Shown one piece after another: positions 49,152-60,594 of a stretch of 64,000 nt of DNA. The position numbers and the translations under genes are program-made. Below the pieces are notes generated by a model. It ran no database searches and had not been told where the DNA came from. It saw only the letters and a program-made list of their open reading frames with translations. The stretch is from Enterobacter sp. 638 (GTDB taxonomy: Bacteria; Pseudomonadota; Gammaproteobacteria; Enterobacterales; Enterobacteriaceae), in NCBI RefSeq assembly GCF_000016325.1, contig NC_009436.1, positions 3,596,001-3,660,000 of the forward strand. Reading direction: 5' to 3'. Numbering within the stretch: the first letter of the stretch is position 1; every line of letters begins with the position of its first letter.

Positions 49152-51143
49152 TTACAGCAGCTCTTTGGCTTTTGCGACAACGTTTTCAACGGTGAAGCCA
49201 AACTCTTCAAACAGCAGCTCAGCCGGTGCAGATTCACCGAAGGTGGTCATCCCGACGATTGCGCCGTTCAGACCAACATATTTGAACCAGTAGTCAGCGA
49301 TTCCAGCTTCAACTGCAACGCGAGCGGAAACCGCTTTTGGCAGCACGGATTCGCGGTAAGCGGCATCCTGTTTGTCGAACGCATCGGTTGACGGCATGGA
49401 AACCACGCGCGCTTTAACGCCTTCGGCAGACAGTTTTTCCCATGCAGCCACAGCCAGCTCAACTTCAGAACCGGTCGCGATGAAGATCAACTCTGGTTGG
49501 CCAGCGCAGTCTTTCAGCACGTAACCACCGCGAGCGATGTTCGCCAGCTGCTCTGCGGTACGATCTTGCTGTGCCAGATTCTGACGAGAAAGAATCAGCG
49601 CGGTCGGGCCGTCCTGACGCTCAACACCATATTTCCACGCCACGGCAGATTCAACCTGGTCACACGGACGCCATGTGGACATGTTAGGCGTCACACGTAG
49701 AGAAGCTACCTGCTCAACCGGCTGGTGAGTCGGACCATCTTCGCCCAGACCGATGGAGTCATGGGTGTAGACCATCACCTGACGCTGTTTCATCAGCGCA
49801 GCCATACGCACGGCGTTACGCGCGTATTCGACGAACATCAAGAAGGTAGACGTGTACGGCAGGAAACCGCCGTGCAGGGCGATACCGTTAGCAATCGCGG
49901 TCATACCGAATTCGCGTACACCGTAATGGATGTAGTTACCGGCGATATCTTCGTTGATTGCTTTAGAGCCAGACCAGATCGTCAGGTTAGACGGAGCCAG
50001 GTCAGCGGAACCGCCCAGGAATTCTGGCAGCCACGGGCCGAATGCTTCAATCGCATTCTGAGACGCTTTACGGCTGGCGATTTTAGACGGGTTAGCTTGC
50101 AGATTCGCGATGAATTCGTTTGCTTTGGCATCGAAATCAGCCGGCATGTCGCCTTTCATACGGCGAGTGAATTCAGCAGCTTCCTGTGGGAAGGCTTTAG
50201 CGTAAGCAGCGAATTTCTCCTTCCATGCAGACTCTTTCGCCTGGCCTGCTTCTTTAGCATCCCACTGCGCATAGATTTCTGACGGAATTTCAAACGGAGC
50301 ATGTTTCCAGCCCAGTTTTTCACGGGTCAGCGCGATTTCAGCGTCGCCCAGTGGAGCGCCATGCGAATCGTGCGTACCTTCTTTGTTTGGTGAGCCAAAA
50401 CCGATGATGGTTTTGCACATCAGCAGGGACGGTTTGTCAGTCACTGCGCGCGCTTCTTCTACCGCACGTTTAATGCTGTCGGCGTTATGACCATCAACAC
50501 CGCGTACCACGTGCCAGCCGTAGGCTTCGAAACGTTTAGCCGTATCGTCAGTAAACCAGCCTTCAACGTGACCATCGATAGAAATACCGTTGTCATCATA
50601 GAACGCAACTAGTTTACCCAGCTTAAGGGTACCCGCCAGAGAGCACACTTCGTGAGAGATACCTTCCATCATGCAGCCATCGCCCATGAAGGTGTAGGTA
50701 AAGTGGTCAACGATGTCGTGGCCAGGACGGTTAAACTGTGCAGCCAGCGTTTTCTCAGCAATCGCCATACCTACCGCATTCGCCATGCCCTGACCCAGTG
50801 GACCCGTGGTGGTTTCAACGCCAGCGGTGTAACCCACTTCTGGGTGACCAGGCGTTTTAGAGTGCAGTTGACGGAAGTTTTTCAGCTCTTCAATTGGCAG
50901 CGCATAGCCAGTGAGGTGCAGCAAACTGTAGATCAGCATAGAGCCATGTCCGTTAGACAGCACAAAGCGGTCACGGTCAGCCCATGATGGGTTTTGCGGG
51001 TTGTGGTTCAGGAAATCACGCCACAGGACTTCGGCAATGTCAGCCATACCCATAGGGGCGCCCGGGTGACCGGATTTGGCTTTCTGTACTGCATCCATGC
51101 TCAGCGCACGAATAGCATTAGCAAGCTCTTTACGTGAGGACAT
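49152..51143 (-). CDS. tktA: Transketolase 1
   Basis: A 663-residue thiamine diphosphate enzyme, same length as E. coli TktA. Thiamine-site motifs are [14 protein letters not shown] (about 23-36) and [13 protein letters not shown] (about 154-166, the metal GDG...N region). It moves two-carbon units in the pentose phosphate pathway. It is transcribed alone, divergent from loiP; the chromosomal context argues for tktA rather than tktB. Confidence 0.97.
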   Translation of the reverse strand: MSSRKELANAIRALSMDAVQKAKSGHPGAPMGMADIAEVLWRDFLNHNPQNPSWADRDRFVLSNGHGSMLIYSLLHLTGYALPIEELKNFRQLHSKTPGHPEVGYTAGVETTTGPLGQGMANAVGMAIAEKTLAAQFNRPGHDIVDHFTYTFMGDGCMMEGISHEVCSLAGTLKLGKLVAFYDDNGISIDGHVEGWFTDDTAKRFEAYGWHVVRGVDGHNADSIKRAVEEARAVTDKPSLLMCKTIIGFGSPNKEGTHDSHGAPLGDAEIALTREKLGWKHAPFEIPSEIYAQWDAKEAGQAKESAWKEKFAAYAKAFPQEAAEFTRRMKGDMPADFDAKANEFIANLQANPSKIASRKASQNAIEAFGPWLPEFLGGSADLAPSNLTIWSGSKAINEDIAGNYIHYGVREFGMTAIANGIALHGGFLPYTSTFLMFVEYARNAVRMAALMKQRQVMVYTHDSIGLGEDGPTHQPVEQVASLRVTPNMSTWRPCDQVESAVAWKYGVERQDGPTALILSRQNLAQQDRTAEQLANIARGGYVLKDCAGQPELIFIATGSEVELAVAAWEKLSAEGVKARVVSMPSTDAFDKQDAAYRESVLPKAVSARVAVEAGIADYWFKYVGLNGAIVGMTTFGESAPAELLFEEFGFTVENVVAKAKELL

Positions 51144-51414
51144 TTTAACTCCAGATCGGACTGTTAAAGGCTATGCCCTTGACGACAGCGCGTTTTGGGC
51201 TATGCCAGAAAAAAGTGCCAACAATGTAACCCAAGCGACAAAGCATGTACATGGAGCATTCTTTTGCCGTTTAAGAAATCTCTGGATCATGCTCGCATGT
51301 TGCGCAATCTACTCGCCCGCCCCTGTAGATATTCCTTATACTTAGCGCCACGACCGCTTCGCTGTCGAAAAATTTTCGGATTTTATTCAGATCAACGGGT
51401 ACGGAAGCAACATC

Positions 51415-52173
51415 ATGAAAATGCGTGCAATAGTGCTGGCCTTGGGTACAACGTTCCTGCTGAGCGGCTGTCAAAATATGGATTCAAACGGTCTGATGAG
51501 CTCCGGTGCAGAGGCTTTCCAGGCCTATTCACTGAGCGATGCGCAGGTAAAAGCATTGAGCGATCAGGCCTGTAAAGAGATGGATGCCAAAGCGACCATT
51601 GCGCCCGCCAACAGCACCTATGCACAGCGTCTGAACAAGATTGCTTCCGCGCTGGGTGACAACATCAATGGCCAACCAGTGAACTACAAGGTTTACATGG
51701 CAAAAGACGTCAACGCGTTTGCCATGGCTAACGGCTGCATTCGCGTTTACAGCGGCCTGATGGACATGATGACGGACAATGAAGTTGAAGCGGTGATCGG
51801 CCACGAGATGGGCCACGTCGCTCTGGGTCATGTGAAAAAAGGCATGCAGGTGGCGTTAGGCACCAACGCGATTCGTGCAGCAGCGGCATCTGCGGGCGGG
51901 ATTGTCGGCAGCTTATCGCAGTCTCAGCTGGGTGATGTGGGCGAAAAACTGGTCAACTCTCAGTTCTCCCAGCGTCAGGAATCCGAAGCGGATGATTACT
52001 CCTACGATCTGTTGCGCAAACGCGGCATCAATCCGTCGGGCTTAGCCACCAGCTTTGAGAAGCTGGCAAAACTGGAAGAAGGCCGTCAAAGCTCAATGTT
52101 TGACGACCACCCTGCTTCCGTTGAACGTGCCCAGCACATTCGCGACCGCATGAAAGCTGACGGCATTAAGTAA
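51415..52173 (+). CDS. loiP: Outer membrane metallopeptidase lipoprotein LoiP
   Basis: A 252-residue M48 peptidase (YggG), same length as E. coli. The signal peptide ends in the lipobox LLSGC (Cys19). The zinc motif GHEMGHVALGH (about 128-138) and a distal Glu in QESEADDYSYD (about 188) are intact. In E. coli it is an outer membrane protease induced at low osmolarity that works with BepA. It is convergent with speB. Confidence 0.95.
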   Translation: MKMRAIVLALGTTFLLSGCQNMDSNGLMSSGAEAFQAYSLSDAQVKALSDQACKEMDAKATIAPANSTYAQRLNKIASALGDNINGQPVNYKVYMAKDVNAFAMANGCIRVYSGLMDMMTDNEVEAVIGHEMGHVALGHVKKGMQVALGTNAIRAAAASAGGIVGSLSQSQLGDVGEKLVNSQFSQRQESEADDYSYDLLRKRGINPSGLATSFEKLAKLEEGRQSSMFDDHPASVERAQHIRDRMKADGIK

Positions 52174-52177
52174 TGCA

Positions 52178-52210
52178 TTGGGCCGGGTTGCATCACGCTT
52201 CCCGGCCCAA
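52178..52210. terminator. Hairpin between convergent loiP and speB
   Basis: TTGGGCCGGG / CCCGGCCCAA perfect ten-base stem with a 13-base loop; no T tract. Probably used in both directions. Confidence 0.6.
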
Positions 52211-52217
52211 TAACGCG

Positions 52218-53138
52218 TTACTCGCCTTTCTTCGCCGCCTGGATATACAGCATTTCCAGTGCCAGCGTCGCGGCAGCCAGCGCAGTGATTTCTGACTGGT
52301 CGTAGGCCGGAGCGACTTCCACCACATCCATCCCCACGATATTCAGATCCTTAAGACCGCGAACCAGTTTAATCGCGCGATCGGACGTCAGGCCACCGAT
52401 AACCGGCGTTCCCGTGCCTGGCGCAAATGCCGGATCCAGACAGTCGATGTCGAAAGTCAGATACACCGGCATATCACCCACGATCTGCTTCACCTGAGCG
52501 ATGATGTCGTCTACACCACGGTCATTCACCTGACCGGCATCCAGAACGGTAAAGCCGTTGTCTTTATCAAACTCGGTGCGGATACCGATCTGAACAGAAT
52601 GGTTTGGATCGATCAGCCCTTCGTTCGGCGCAGTATAGAACATCGTGCCATGATCAAATTCGCAGCCGTTCGCATAGGTGTCGGTATGCGCATCAAAGTG
52701 CACCAGCGCCATTTTACCGAAATGCTTGGCATGTGCGCGCAGCAGCGGCAGAGTCACAAAGTGATCGCCACCGAAAGAGAGCATGCGTTTACCCGCAGCC
52801 AGCAGCTTCTCGGCATGCGCCTGCAGTTTTTCGCTCATCTCACGCGCATCACCGAAGGCATAAACCAAATCGCCGCAGTCCACCACGTTCAGACGCTCAC
52901 GCATGTCGAAGTTCCACGGGAAGCGGTTATGTTCCCAGGCCAGGTTAGTCGACACCTGACGAATGGCCGCCGGGCCATGACGACCACCGGCACGACCTGA
53001 CGTCGCCATATCAAACGGAACGCCGGTGATCACCCAGTCAGCGTCGCTATCGTACGGCTGGAAATTCATCGGAAGACGTAAAAAACCAAACGCGTTAGAT
53101 ACCAGAGAGTTGTCGTATTGATGGCCTAAAGTGCTCAT
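52218..53138 (-). CDS. speB: Agmatinase
   Basis: A 306-residue ureohydrolase that turns agmatine into putrescine and urea. The dinuclear Mn ligands are in [21 protein letters not shown] (about 149-158) and [19 protein letters not shown] (about 228). It follows speA on the same strand, but a terminator at 53178-53222 lies between them, so it has at least partly separate transcription. Confidence 0.97.
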   Translation of the reverse strand: MSTLGHQYDNSLVSNAFGFLRLPMNFQPYDSDADWVITGVPFDMATSGRAGGRHGPAAIRQVSTNLAWEHNRFPWNFDMRERLNVVDCGDLVYAFGDAREMSEKLQAHAEKLLAAGKRMLSFGGDHFVTLPLLRAHAKHFGKMALVHFDAHTDTYANGCEFDHGTMFYTAPNEGLIDPNHSVQIGIRTEFDKDNGFTVLDAGQVNDRGVDDIIAQVKQIVGDMPVYLTFDIDCLDPAFAPGTGTPVIGGLTSDRAIKLVRGLKDLNIVGMDVVEVAPAYDQSEITALAAATLALEMLYIQAAKKGE

Positions 53139-53177
53139 ATCCTGACCTCTTATAGAGTCGATACTTTGAAAGAGATG

Positions 53178-53222
53178 AAAAAAAATCCCCTCCGCGTCGT
53201 TAAACCCGACGAGGAAGGGATT
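53178..53222 (-). terminator. speA terminator
   Basis: On the minus strand an AATCCCTTCCTCGTCG / CGACGCGGAGGGGATT hairpin is followed by eight T, between speA and speB. Confidence 0.85.
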
Positions 53223-53300
53223 GATTCGTTTAATGCTTAATGGGGCGAATTATCGCCGTTAATTCATACAGGTTCAAGTGAGTATAGGGTAATGAGCGAA

Positions 53301-53327
53301 CTGATGCCCCTCACCCGAACTCTCTCG
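53301..53327. repeat. Truncated copy of the GATGCCCTCACCC element
   Basis: GATGCCCCTCACCCGAACTC resembles the left arm of the elements at 2274 and 2365 but lacks the right arm of the palindrome. It lies 11 bases after the speA stop codon. Confidence 0.5.
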
Positions 53328-53337
53328 GAAAACGTAT

Positions 53338-55314
53338 TTACTCGTCTTCCAGGTACGTATAACCGTACAGACCCGCTTCAAACTCTTCCAGGAACTGCTG
53401 CTGCAACGCGGCGTCCAGATCGGTGTTTTTCACCTGATCGCGGAACTGCGTCAGCAGTTTTTTCGGATCCAACTGCACGTATTCCAGCATGTCCGCCACG
53501 GTGTCGCCCTCATCAGAAAGCTCCACTTCAACGTTGCCGTCAGGGAACACAAACACGTCAACCGCTTCGGTATCGCCGAACAGGTTATGCATGTTGCCCA
53601 AAATTTCCTGATACGCACCGACCATAAAGAAGCCCAGCATTGGCGGGTTCTCCGGATCGTATTCCGGCATTGGCATCGTTGTAGCAATACCGTCGCCATC
53701 GACGTAGTGATCAATTGCGCCATCGGAATCACAGGTGATATCCAGCAAGACAGCACGGCGTTCCGGCGCATGATTCAGCCCTTCAAGCGGCATCACCGGG
53801 AACAGCTGATCGATACCCCACGCATCCGGCATCGACTGGAACAGCGAGAAGTTGACGTAAATTTTGTCCGCCATACGCTCTTGCAGTTCGTCGATAATCG
53901 GACGATGCGCTCGGTTACTCGGGTCCAACTGCTTCTGAACTTCATGACACATGTTCAGATAAAGCTGCTCTGCCCACGCGCGTTCTTGCAGGCTATAGGT
54001 GCCTGAAGAATAACCGGTATGAATGTCATGCAGATCCATCTGGCTATCGTGCAACCATTCGCGCAGCGAGCGACGCGTGCCCGGCTCGTGCATTTCTTGC
54101 CAGGTTTCCCACATGCTTTGCAGCGCGCGCGGTGCATTTTCCTGCGGTGGTGTCGCTTCGGTGTTTTCGCTACGCTCAACGCCGATGATGTTAGAAACCA
54201 GCACGGTATGGTGTGCGGTGACCGCGCGACCCGACTCGGTAATGACCGTCGGATGCGGCAAGTTGTTTTCTTCGCAAGCATCACCGATCGCCCAGATGAT
54301 GTTGTTCGCGTACTCGTTCAGGCCGTAGTTAACGGAACAATCCGACTGAGATCGCGTCCCTTCGTAGTCCACGCCCAGGCCGCCGCCGACATCGAAGCAC
54401 TGAATATTGACGCCGAGCTTATGCAGTTCCACATAGAAACGCGCCGATTCGCGCACGCCGGTGGCGATATCGCGAATATTCGCCATCTGCGAACCGAGGT
54501 GGAAGTGCAGCAACTGAATGCTGTCCAGACGACCACATTCACGCAGGATTTCAACCAACTCCAGAACCTGAGTAGCTGCCAGACCGAATTTGGATTTTTC
54601 ACCACCGGAAGACTGCCATTTGCCGGACCCCTGTGAGGCCAGACGCGCACGCACGCCAAGGCGCGGAATCACGTTCAGACGCTCGGCTTCTTCCAGCACG
54701 ATAGCAATTTCGGACATCTTTTCGATGACCAGATAGACTTTATGGCCCATCTTCTCGCCGATCAGCGCCAGACGAATATATTCACGGTCTTTATAACCAT
54801 TACACACGATCACTGAGCGGGTCATTCCAGCATGTGCCAGTACGGCCATCAGTTCAGCTTTTGAACCAGCTTCCAGACCCAGCGGTTCGCCGGAGTGGAT
54901 CAGCGATTCAATCACGCGGCGGTGCTGGTTAACCTTGATCGGGTAAACCAGGAAGTAATCGCCTTTGTATCCATAGGATTCACGCGCACGCTTGAACGCC
55001 TGGTTGATGGAGCGCAAACGGTGTTGCAGGATCTGCGGGAAGCAGAACAGCGCAGGTAGACGTTGCCCCTGTGCTTCGCGCGCTTTCACCAGTTTAGCAA
55101 GATCGACACGCGCTTCCGGAACGTCAGGATCGGGGCAGACGCTGATGTGGCCCAGTTCGTTAACGTCGTAGTAGTTATTGCCCCACCAGGCAATATTGTA
55201 TGTGCGCAGCATCTTGCTGGCTTCCTGCGAGCTCATCGCAACCTCCTGCATGGAACGTAGTACACCCTGTTCGCCTGCTGACGAAGGGGAAAGCGAAGAC
55301 ATGTCGTCAGACAT
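53338..55314 (-). CDS. speA: Biosynthetic arginine decarboxylase
   Basis: A 658-residue PLP enzyme of the alanine racemase fold (IV) that makes agmatine for SpeB. The PLP Lys is in [13 protein letters not shown] (about 127) and the Gly-rich phosphate site in [14 protein letters not shown] (about 315-328); the second-site Cys is in [15 protein letters not shown] (about 528). The ATG at 55314 ([12 protein letters not shown]) has GAGG six bases upstream, overlapping the yqgB stop codon. The four further codons open upstream are unlikely. Confidence 0.97.
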   Translation of the reverse strand: MSDDMSSLSPSSAGEQGVLRSMQEVAMSSQEASKMLRTYNIAWWGNNYYDVNELGHISVCPDPDVPEARVDLAKLVKAREAQGQRLPALFCFPQILQHRLRSINQAFKRARESYGYKGDYFLVYPIKVNQHRRVIESLIHSGEPLGLEAGSKAELMAVLAHAGMTRSVIVCNGYKDREYIRLALIGEKMGHKVYLVIEKMSEIAIVLEEAERLNVIPRLGVRARLASQGSGKWQSSGGEKSKFGLAATQVLELVEILRECGRLDSIQLLHFHLGSQMANIRDIATGVRESARFYVELHKLGVNIQCFDVGGGLGVDYEGTRSQSDCSVNYGLNEYANNIIWAIGDACEENNLPHPTVITESGRAVTAHHTVLVSNIIGVERSENTEATPPQENAPRALQSMWETWQEMHEPGTRRSLREWLHDSQMDLHDIHTGYSSGTYSLQERAWAEQLYLNMCHEVQKQLDPSNRAHRPIIDELQERMADKIYVNFSLFQSMPDAWGIDQLFPVMPLEGLNHAPERRAVLLDITCDSDGAIDHYVDGDGIATTMPMPEYDPENPPMLGFFMVGAYQEILGNMHNLFGDTEAVDVFVFPDGNVEVELSDEGDTVADMLEYVQLDPKKLLTQFRDQVKNTDLDAALQQQFLEEFEAGLYGYTYLEDE

Positions 55315-55322
55315 AGCGAACC

Positions 55323-55454
55323 TCAACTTGTTGTAGTAAGTGTAAAACAGTTGACTACTATCGCAGTCTCAAACGGCGATAACAACCCATATACGGCCCG
55401 ATCATCCAGCACATCATGCTGAACGCGAGGCCATGCGACCGGTTTCATATTCAT
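55323..55454 (-). CDS. yqgB: Small acid-stress protein YqgB
   Basis: A 43-residue frame on the minus strand: [18 protein letters not shown], then [19 protein letters not shown] and a TTTS end. Its middle ([18 protein letters not shown]) matches E. coli YqgB, which lies in the same place. The stop codon is eight bases before the speA ATG and its TGAGG contains the speA ribosome site, so the genes are coupled. The second Met (55448) is an alternative start; no strong ribosome site is seen for either. Molecular role unknown. Confidence 0.82.
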   Translation of the reverse strand: MNMKPVAWPRVQHDVLDDRAVYGLLSPFETAIVVNCFTLTTTS

Positions 55455-56033
55455 ATATTGTAAAACACGTATCCGAACTCTGTATGACAAGGTCCGGCGA
55501 AACCACGAGAAAACTCTTGGATTAACAAGAGCGCCCTTGTTCAGTCATCACAAAGCGTAACCGGCCCTGGAATCCTGAGAAGCGCCGAAATGGGTATAAC
55601 ATCGGCAGGTTTGCAGATTAGAAATGCGGGTAGTGGGGAACAAACGCACGCCAGAATGGCGTAACTGAGTTAGCGGAAAACGACGGTTCATTATCTCGTA
55701 TCACCTCCACGGCAGCCCCAACCGGAGCGAACCAACAAGTCAAAGCGAATAGTTCAACTGCTCAACCCGGCTGGAAGTGGCGACACGATGATTTCATCGA
55801 GTGCTTTTTAATTATCCTCAATAATTCGCGTTTCAGAAAGCCAACGTACATGAAACGTGAAGTATGACGGATATGAGCCGCGCGCCGCGTTTTATACCGA
55901 GAAGACACTAAAAAAGCAAAGCATTAATGAAGACGTTGCCCGTCCCGTCAGGAAAATTTTCCAGCTGCTATTTCAATGTAATGCGAGCGATATCAAAAAA
56001 AGCTGGAATTCGGGCCAGAAAGTGACCTAAAAT
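55455..56033. other. Long gene-free stretch between yqgB and the metK operator
   Basis: About 580 bases with no convincing coding frame. It includes the yqgB-speA promoter region on the left, a CTCTTGGATTAACAAGAG hairpin at about 55514-55531, and metK upstream sequence on the right. E. coli carries small reading frames (yqgC, yqgD) near here; no matching frame was recognised. Confidence 0.5.
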
Positions 56034-56057
56034 AGACGTCCAGATGTTAATCCATCT
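56034..56057. promoter_or_regulatory. MetJ operator (three tandem met boxes)
   Basis: Three consecutive eight-base units AGACGTCC, AGATGTTA and ATCCATCT match the met box AGACGTCT to decreasing degree. MetJ with S-adenosylmethionine binds such tandem arrays. The site lies 120 bases before the metK start, so it gives end-product repression. Confidence 0.85.
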
Positions 56058-56177
56058 ATACCGATTAACACTCAGACTGCCAGTGTCATTTACCTGCAGG
56101 CCTTGGTAGAATTATCTTCTTTGGCTATTCCGCATAGCAGTTTGAGCTAACAAAATTCTCCTTAGGTGAAATAAAAC

Positions 56178-57332
56178 ATGGCAAAACACCTGTTTACGTC
56201 CGAGTCTGTATCAGAAGGACATCCTGACAAAATCGCTGACCAAATCTCTGATGCGGTGCTGGATGCCATCCTCGAACAGGATCCAAAAGCACGCGTCGCG
56301 TGTGAAACCTACGTCAAGACTGGCATGGTGCTGGTTGGCGGTGAAATCACCACCAGCGCATGGGTTGATATCGAAGAGATCACCCGTAACACCGTGCGTG
56401 AGATTGGCTATGTGCATTCTGATATGGGCTTTGATGCCAACTCTTGCGCCGTTTTGAGCGCAATCGGCAAACAGTCTCCAGACATCAACCAGGGTGTTGA
56501 CCGTGCCGATCCGCTGGAACAAGGCGCGGGCGACCAGGGCTTAATGTTTGGCTACGCAACCAACGAAACTGACGTGCTGATGCCAGCGCCAATCACCTAC
56601 GCACACCGTCTGGTGCAGCGTCAGGCTGAAGTGCGTAAAAACGGCTCGCTGCCATGGCTGCGCCCGGATGCAAAAAGCCAGGTCACCTTCCAGTACGATG
56701 ACGGCAAAATTGTCGGTATCGATGCCGTGGTTCTGTCCACTCAGCACTCTGAAGACATCGACCAGAAATCCCTGCAAGAAGCGGTGATGGAAGAGATCAT
56801 CAAGCCTGTTCTGCCGACCGAATGGCTGAACGCGTCGACCAAATTCTTCATTAACCCAACGGGCCGTTTTGTTATCGGTGGCCCAATGGGCGACTGCGGT
56901 CTGACCGGTCGTAAGATCATCGTTGATACCTACGGCGGCATGGCTCGTCACGGCGGCGGTGCGTTCTCCGGTAAAGATCCGTCTAAAGTTGACCGTTCTG
57001 CGGCGTACGCTGCACGTTATGTCGCGAAAAACATCGTTGCGGCAGGTCTTGCTGACCGCTGTGAAATTCAGGTTTCCTACGCTATCGGCGTAGCAGAACC
57101 CACCTCCATCATGGTTGAAACTTTTGGTACTGAAAAACTGCCAACTGAACAACTGACCCTGCTGGTGCGCGAGTTCTTCGACCTGCGTCCATACGGCCTG
57201 ATCCAGATGCTGGATCTGCTGCACCCAATCTACAAAGAAACCGCCGCTTACGGTCACTTTGGTCGCGAACATTTCCCATGGGAAAAAACCGACAAAGCCG
57301 CTGTGCTGCGTGACGCTGCCGGTCTGAAATAA
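56178..57332 (+). CDS. metK: S-adenosylmethionine synthase
   Basis: A 384-residue enzyme, identical in length to E. coli MetK. The ATP/methionine motifs are [17 protein letters not shown] (about 6-22), [15 protein letters not shown] (about 117-131) and the phosphate loop [16 protein letters not shown] (about 259-274). It makes S-adenosylmethionine from ATP and methionine. A 5' region of 120 bases separates the MetJ boxes from the start. Confidence 0.98.
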   Translation: MAKHLFTSESVSEGHPDKIADQISDAVLDAILEQDPKARVACETYVKTGMVLVGGEITTSAWVDIEEITRNTVREIGYVHSDMGFDANSCAVLSAIGKQSPDINQGVDRADPLEQGAGDQGLMFGYATNETDVLMPAPITYAHRLVQRQAEVRKNGSLPWLRPDAKSQVTFQYDDGKIVGIDAVVLSTQHSEDIDQKSLQEAVMEEIIKPVLPTEWLNASTKFFINPTGRFVIGGPMGDCGLTGRKIIVDTYGGMARHGGGAFSGKDPSKVDRSAAYAARYVAKNIVAAGLADRCEIQVSYAIGVAEPTSIMVETFGTEKLPTEQLTLLVREFFDLRPYGLIQMLDLLHPIYKETAAYGHFGREHFPWEKTDKAAVLRDAAGLK

Positions 57333-57351
57333 CCGACTGGCAGGTTTTAAG

Positions 57352-57378
57352 AAAAGGCCAGCCACGTGCTGGCCTTTT
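57352..57378 (+). terminator. metK terminator
   Basis: AAAAGGCCAGC / GCTGGCCTTTT hairpin with a CACGT loop. Confidence 0.9.
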
Positions 57379-57440
57379 GCATTTCTGCTCTGCCGCCGCC
57401 CGACCCACTCCGCTGAAATGTTGTCAGTCAAGCACGCCAA

Positions 57441-57456
57441 ATGAAAGCGATTACAC
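57441..57456. promoter_or_regulatory. Second GalR/GalS-like operator, distal
   Basis: ATGAAAGCGATTACAC fits the gal operator pattern GTGNAANCGNTTNCAC at all but one fixed position. Its centre is 182 bases upstream of the proximal operator. It could be a loop partner or a chance match. Confidence 0.45.
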
Positions 57457-57622
57457 CAGTCATCAAGCCATAATTTTTCAGACTAATCTCTTTGCATGTT
57501 CTTCCTTCATCTGCTGTTACATTCCGATTCAGTTAAGTCTGAAATTGATCCTATTGGGATGCACATCAACTCTTTTACCTCTATATTTTCAAAGCTTTAA
57601 TAAAGCTTACAAGTTTGAAGTA

Positions 57623-57638
57623 GTGTAACCGATTACAC
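57623..57638. promoter_or_regulatory. GalR/GalS operator upstream of galP
   Basis: GTGTAACCGATTACAC is a near-perfect palindromic gal operator, 85 bases before the galP start. Confidence 0.8.
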
Positions 57639-57641
57639 CAA

Positions 57642-57657
57642 TGTGATTTATCTCACA
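57642..57657. promoter_or_regulatory. CRP site upstream of galP
   Basis: TGTGATTTATCTCACA has both perfect CRP half-sites, three bases from the gal operator, so activation and repression can interact. Confidence 0.85.
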
Positions 57658-57722
57658 TATTTTTACGGCGCACTAACCTACCCTTTTCATCAATAAAACT
57701 GATAACCCAACTGGAGGGCATA

Positions 57723-59120
57723 ATGCCTGACAATAAAAAACAGGGGCGTACGTCCAACAAGGCAATGACTTTTTTTGTCTGCTTCCTCGCCGCCCTCGCA
57801 GGACTACTTTTCGGCCTGGATATTGGCGTGATTGCCGGTGCTCTTCCCTTTATCACGGATGAATTCCAGATCAGCCCGCACACTCAAGAATGGGTGGTGA
57901 GCTCCATGATGTTCGGTGCTGCGGTCGGTGCAGTCGGTAGCGGCTGGCTCTCGTATCGTCTCGGACGTAAAAAGAGCCTGATGATTGGCGCCATTCTCTT
58001 TGTCATCGGTTCGCTCTGCTCTGCCGCCGCGCCAAACGTCGAAGTACTGATTATCTCCCGCGTACTGCTTGGCTTAGCCGTCGGTGTCGCCTCTTATACC
58101 GCCCCGCTGTACCTGTCGGAAATTGCCCCGGAGAAAATTCGCGGCAGCATGATCTCGATGTATCAGTTGATGATTACCATCGGTATTCTGGGTGCGTATC
58201 TTTCCGATACGGCATTTAGCTACAGCGGCGCGTGGCGCTGGATGCTTGGCGTAATCATCATTCCTGCGATTCTGCTGCTGATCGGTGTCTTCTTCCTGCC
58301 TGACAGCCCACGCTGGTATGCGGCTAAACGTCGTTTTAACGATGCCGAACGCGTCCTATTGCGTCTGCGCGATACCAGTGCCGAAGCCAAAAACGAGCTG
58401 GACGAAATCCGTGAAAGCCTGAAGGTAAAACAGTCCGGTTGGGCGCTGTTTAAAGACAACAGCAACTTCCGTCGCGCAGTCTTCCTGGGCGTGCTCTTGC
58501 AGGTCATGCAGCAGTTCACCGGGATGAACGTCATCATGTATTACGCGCCAAAAATCTTTGAGCTGGCGGGCTACACCAATACGACTGAGCAGATGTGGGG
58601 CACCGTTATCGTCGGTTTAACTAACGTGCTGGCGACCTTTATTGCTATCGGGCTTGTTGACCGCTGGGGCCGTAAACCGACCCTGACGCTGGGCTTCCTG
58701 GTGATGGCCGTCGGTATGGGCGTGTTGGGCACAATGATGCATGTCGGGATTGACTCTCCAACCGCTCAGTACTTTGCTGTTGGCATGCTGCTGATGTTTA
58801 TCGTTGGTTTTGCGATGAGCGCAGGCCCGCTGATTTGGGTTCTATGTTCCGAAATCCAGCCGCTGAAAGGCCGCGACTTCGGTATCACCTGCTCGACGGC
58901 AACCAACTGGATCGCCAACATGATTGTCGGCGCAACCTTCCTGACCATGCTGAACACGCTGGGCAACGCCAATACCTTCTGGGTGTACGGCGCGCTGAAC
59001 CTGTTCTTCATTGTCCTGACGGTCTGGCTGGTTCCTGAAACGAAACACGTTTCTCTGGAACATATCGAACGTAACCTGATGAAAGGTCGTAAGCTTCGCG
59101 AAATCGGCGCGCACGACTAA
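57723..59120 (+). CDS. galP: Galactose:proton symporter GalP
   Basis: A 465-residue sugar porter of the major facilitator superfamily with twelve membrane segments. Motifs are [17 protein letters not shown] (segment 1), [31 protein letters not shown] (segment 7) and [20 protein letters not shown] at the end. It is nearly identical to E. coli GalP and paralogous to AraE at 2468-3883. It imports galactose and glucose with protons. GalR and CRP sites lie directly upstream. GGAGG lies six bases before the ATG. Confidence 0.97.
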   Translation: MPDNKKQGRTSNKAMTFFVCFLAALAGLLFGLDIGVIAGALPFITDEFQISPHTQEWVVSSMMFGAAVGAVGSGWLSYRLGRKKSLMIGAILFVIGSLCSAAAPNVEVLIISRVLLGLAVGVASYTAPLYLSEIAPEKIRGSMISMYQLMITIGILGAYLSDTAFSYSGAWRWMLGVIIIPAILLLIGVFFLPDSPRWYAAKRRFNDAERVLLRLRDTSAEAKNELDEIRESLKVKQSGWALFKDNSNFRRAVFLGVLLQVMQQFTGMNVIMYYAPKIFELAGYTNTTEQMWGTVIVGLTNVLATFIAIGLVDRWGRKPTLTLGFLVMAVGMGVLGTMMHVGIDSPTAQYFAVGMLLMFIVGFAMSAGPLIWVLCSEIQPLKGRDFGITCSTATNWIANMIVGATFLTMLNTLGNANTFWVYGALNLFFIVLTVWLVPETKHVSLEHIERNLMKGRKLREIGAHD

Positions 59121-59126
59121 AAGTCC

Positions 59127-59152
59127 GGCTTCCTCCCATCCGGGAGGAAGCC
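59127..59152 (+). terminator. galP terminator
   Basis: GGCTTCCTCC / GGGAGGAAGCC hairpin followed by TCTTG, seven bases after the stop codon. Confidence 0.75.
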
Positions 59153-59191
59153 TCTTGCACCGCCCCGCCTCACGTTTTATCCTCTGCCCCT

Positions 59192-59689
59192 ATGAAAACA
59201 CCCCGTCTTCCCATCGCCCTTCAGCAAGCCGTCATGCGCTGCCTGCGGGAAAAACTCGCCCAGGCCAACCTGAAGCTGGGACGTAATTATCCTGAACCCA
59301 AACTGGTCTATCAGCAGCGTGGTACTTCCGCCGGTACCGCCTGGCTTGAATCGTACGAGATCCGCCTGAATCCGGTCCTGATGATGGAAAACCAGCAGGC
59401 TTTTGTTGATGAAGTGGTGCCGCATGAGTTGGCGCATCTGCTGGTGTGGAAGCATTTTGGTCGCGTGGCCCCGCACGGCAAAGAGTGGAAATGGATGATG
59501 GAAGCTGTGCTCGGCGTTCCTGCCCGGCGCACGCACCAATTCGAGCTGGAATCTGTACGACGCAATACCTTTCCCTATCGCTGCCAGTGCCAGCAGCACC
59601 AGTTGACCGTTCGCCGCCATAACCGTGTGGTGCGCGGAGAAGCAACCTACCGCTGTGTGAAATGCGGTGAACCGCTCGTCGCAGAATAG
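59192..59689 (+). CDS. sprT: SprT family zinc protein
   Basis: A 165-residue protein (YggI). The zinc-peptidase motif is [15 protein letters not shown] (about 70-84) with HGKEW later, and a C-terminal zinc ribbon uses CQC...H and CVKCG Cys pairs (about 131-160). It resembles the protease domain of eukaryotic Spartan, which removes DNA-protein crosslinks, but bacterial function is not proven. It stands 71 bases after galP. Confidence 0.9.
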   Translation: MKTPRLPIALQQAVMRCLREKLAQANLKLGRNYPEPKLVYQQRGTSAGTAWLESYEIRLNPVLMMENQQAFVDEVVPHELAHLLVWKHFGRVAPHGKEWKWMMEAVLGVPARRTHQFELESVRRNTFPYRCQCQQHQLTVRRHNRVVRGEATYRCVKCGEPLVAE

Positions 59690-59783
59690 TCATCTGAACA
59701 TTCAGGAACTTTCCTGATCTGACTGATTGCATACAAGAACAACTTTCGCTACGTTGCGGGCTCGTTTTGACACGGAGTTCATG

Positions 59784-60491
59784 ATGTCCCGTAATGTTTC
59801 TTTCGCTGTCGCGATTCTGGCGACGGTGCTTTCTGGCTCAACGCTGGCCGACGGTATCAATAATTTTTCTCAAGCTAAAGCCGCAGGGGTAAAGGTTAAC
59901 GCCGATGTCCCCGGTGATTTTTACTGCGGATGCAAAATTAACTGGCAGGGCAAAAAAGGGGTCGTCGATCTCGAATCGTGCGGTTACAAAGTGCGTAAAA
60001 ATGAAAACCGCGCCAGCCGTATCGAATGGGAACATGTCGTTCCCGCCTGGCAATTCGGCCATCAACGTCAGTGCTGGCAGGACGGCGGACGTAAAAACTG
60101 CGCTAAAGACCCAGTCTACCGCCAGATAGAAAGCGATATGCATAACCTGCAGCCCGCGGTGGGCGAAGTCAACGGTGACCGTGCCAACTTTATGTACAGC
60201 CAGTGGAACGGGGGCGACGGCCAATATGGCCAATGCGCAATGAAAGTCGACTTCAAAGAGAAACTCGCCGAGCCGCCCGTTCGCGCCCGCGGCAGTATTG
60301 CGCGTACCTACTTCTATATGCGCGATCGTTACGACTTGAACCTCTCCCGCCAGCAAACTCAACTTTTTAACGCCTGGGATAAGCAGTATCCGGTCACTGA
60401 CTGGGAGTGCGAGCGCGACAACCGCATTGCAAAAGTTCAGGGGAATCATAACCCCTACGTGCAGCGGGCTTGCCAGGCGCAAAAGAGCTAA
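59784..60491 (+). CDS. endA: Periplasmic DNA-specific endonuclease I
   Basis: A 235-residue nuclease. The signal peptide ([21 protein letters not shown]) precedes [13 protein letters not shown]; the His-Me finger site is in [19 protein letters not shown] (about 85-103) and the Asn-rich [13 protein letters not shown] region (about 148). Cys pairs support disulfides in the periplasm. Two adjacent ATGs exist (59781, 59784); the second is better spaced from GGAG. Confidence 0.95.
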   Translation: MSRNVSFAVAILATVLSGSTLADGINNFSQAKAAGVKVNADVPGDFYCGCKINWQGKKGVVDLESCGYKVRKNENRASRIEWEHVVPAWQFGHQRQCWQDGGRKNCAKDPVYRQIESDMHNLQPAVGEVNGDRANFMYSQWNGGDGQYGQCAMKVDFKEKLAEPPVRARGSIARTYFYMRDRYDLNLSRQQTQLFNAWDKQYPVTDWECERDNRIAKVQGNHNPYVQRACQAQKS

Positions 60492-60527
60492 CCTACACTA
60501 GCGGCAATTATCTATTTTGCGCCGATC

Positions 60528-60563
60528 CCTCATTCCACCGAATCCAAGCGAGGCGGAATGAGG
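60528..60563 (+). terminator. Hairpin after endA
   Basis: CCTCATTCC / GGAATGAGG stem with a long loop and no T tract; may limit read-through into rsmE. Confidence 0.5.
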
Positions 60564-60594
60564 CGTCATCCGCGCCCTTCATGGAATTCACAGT

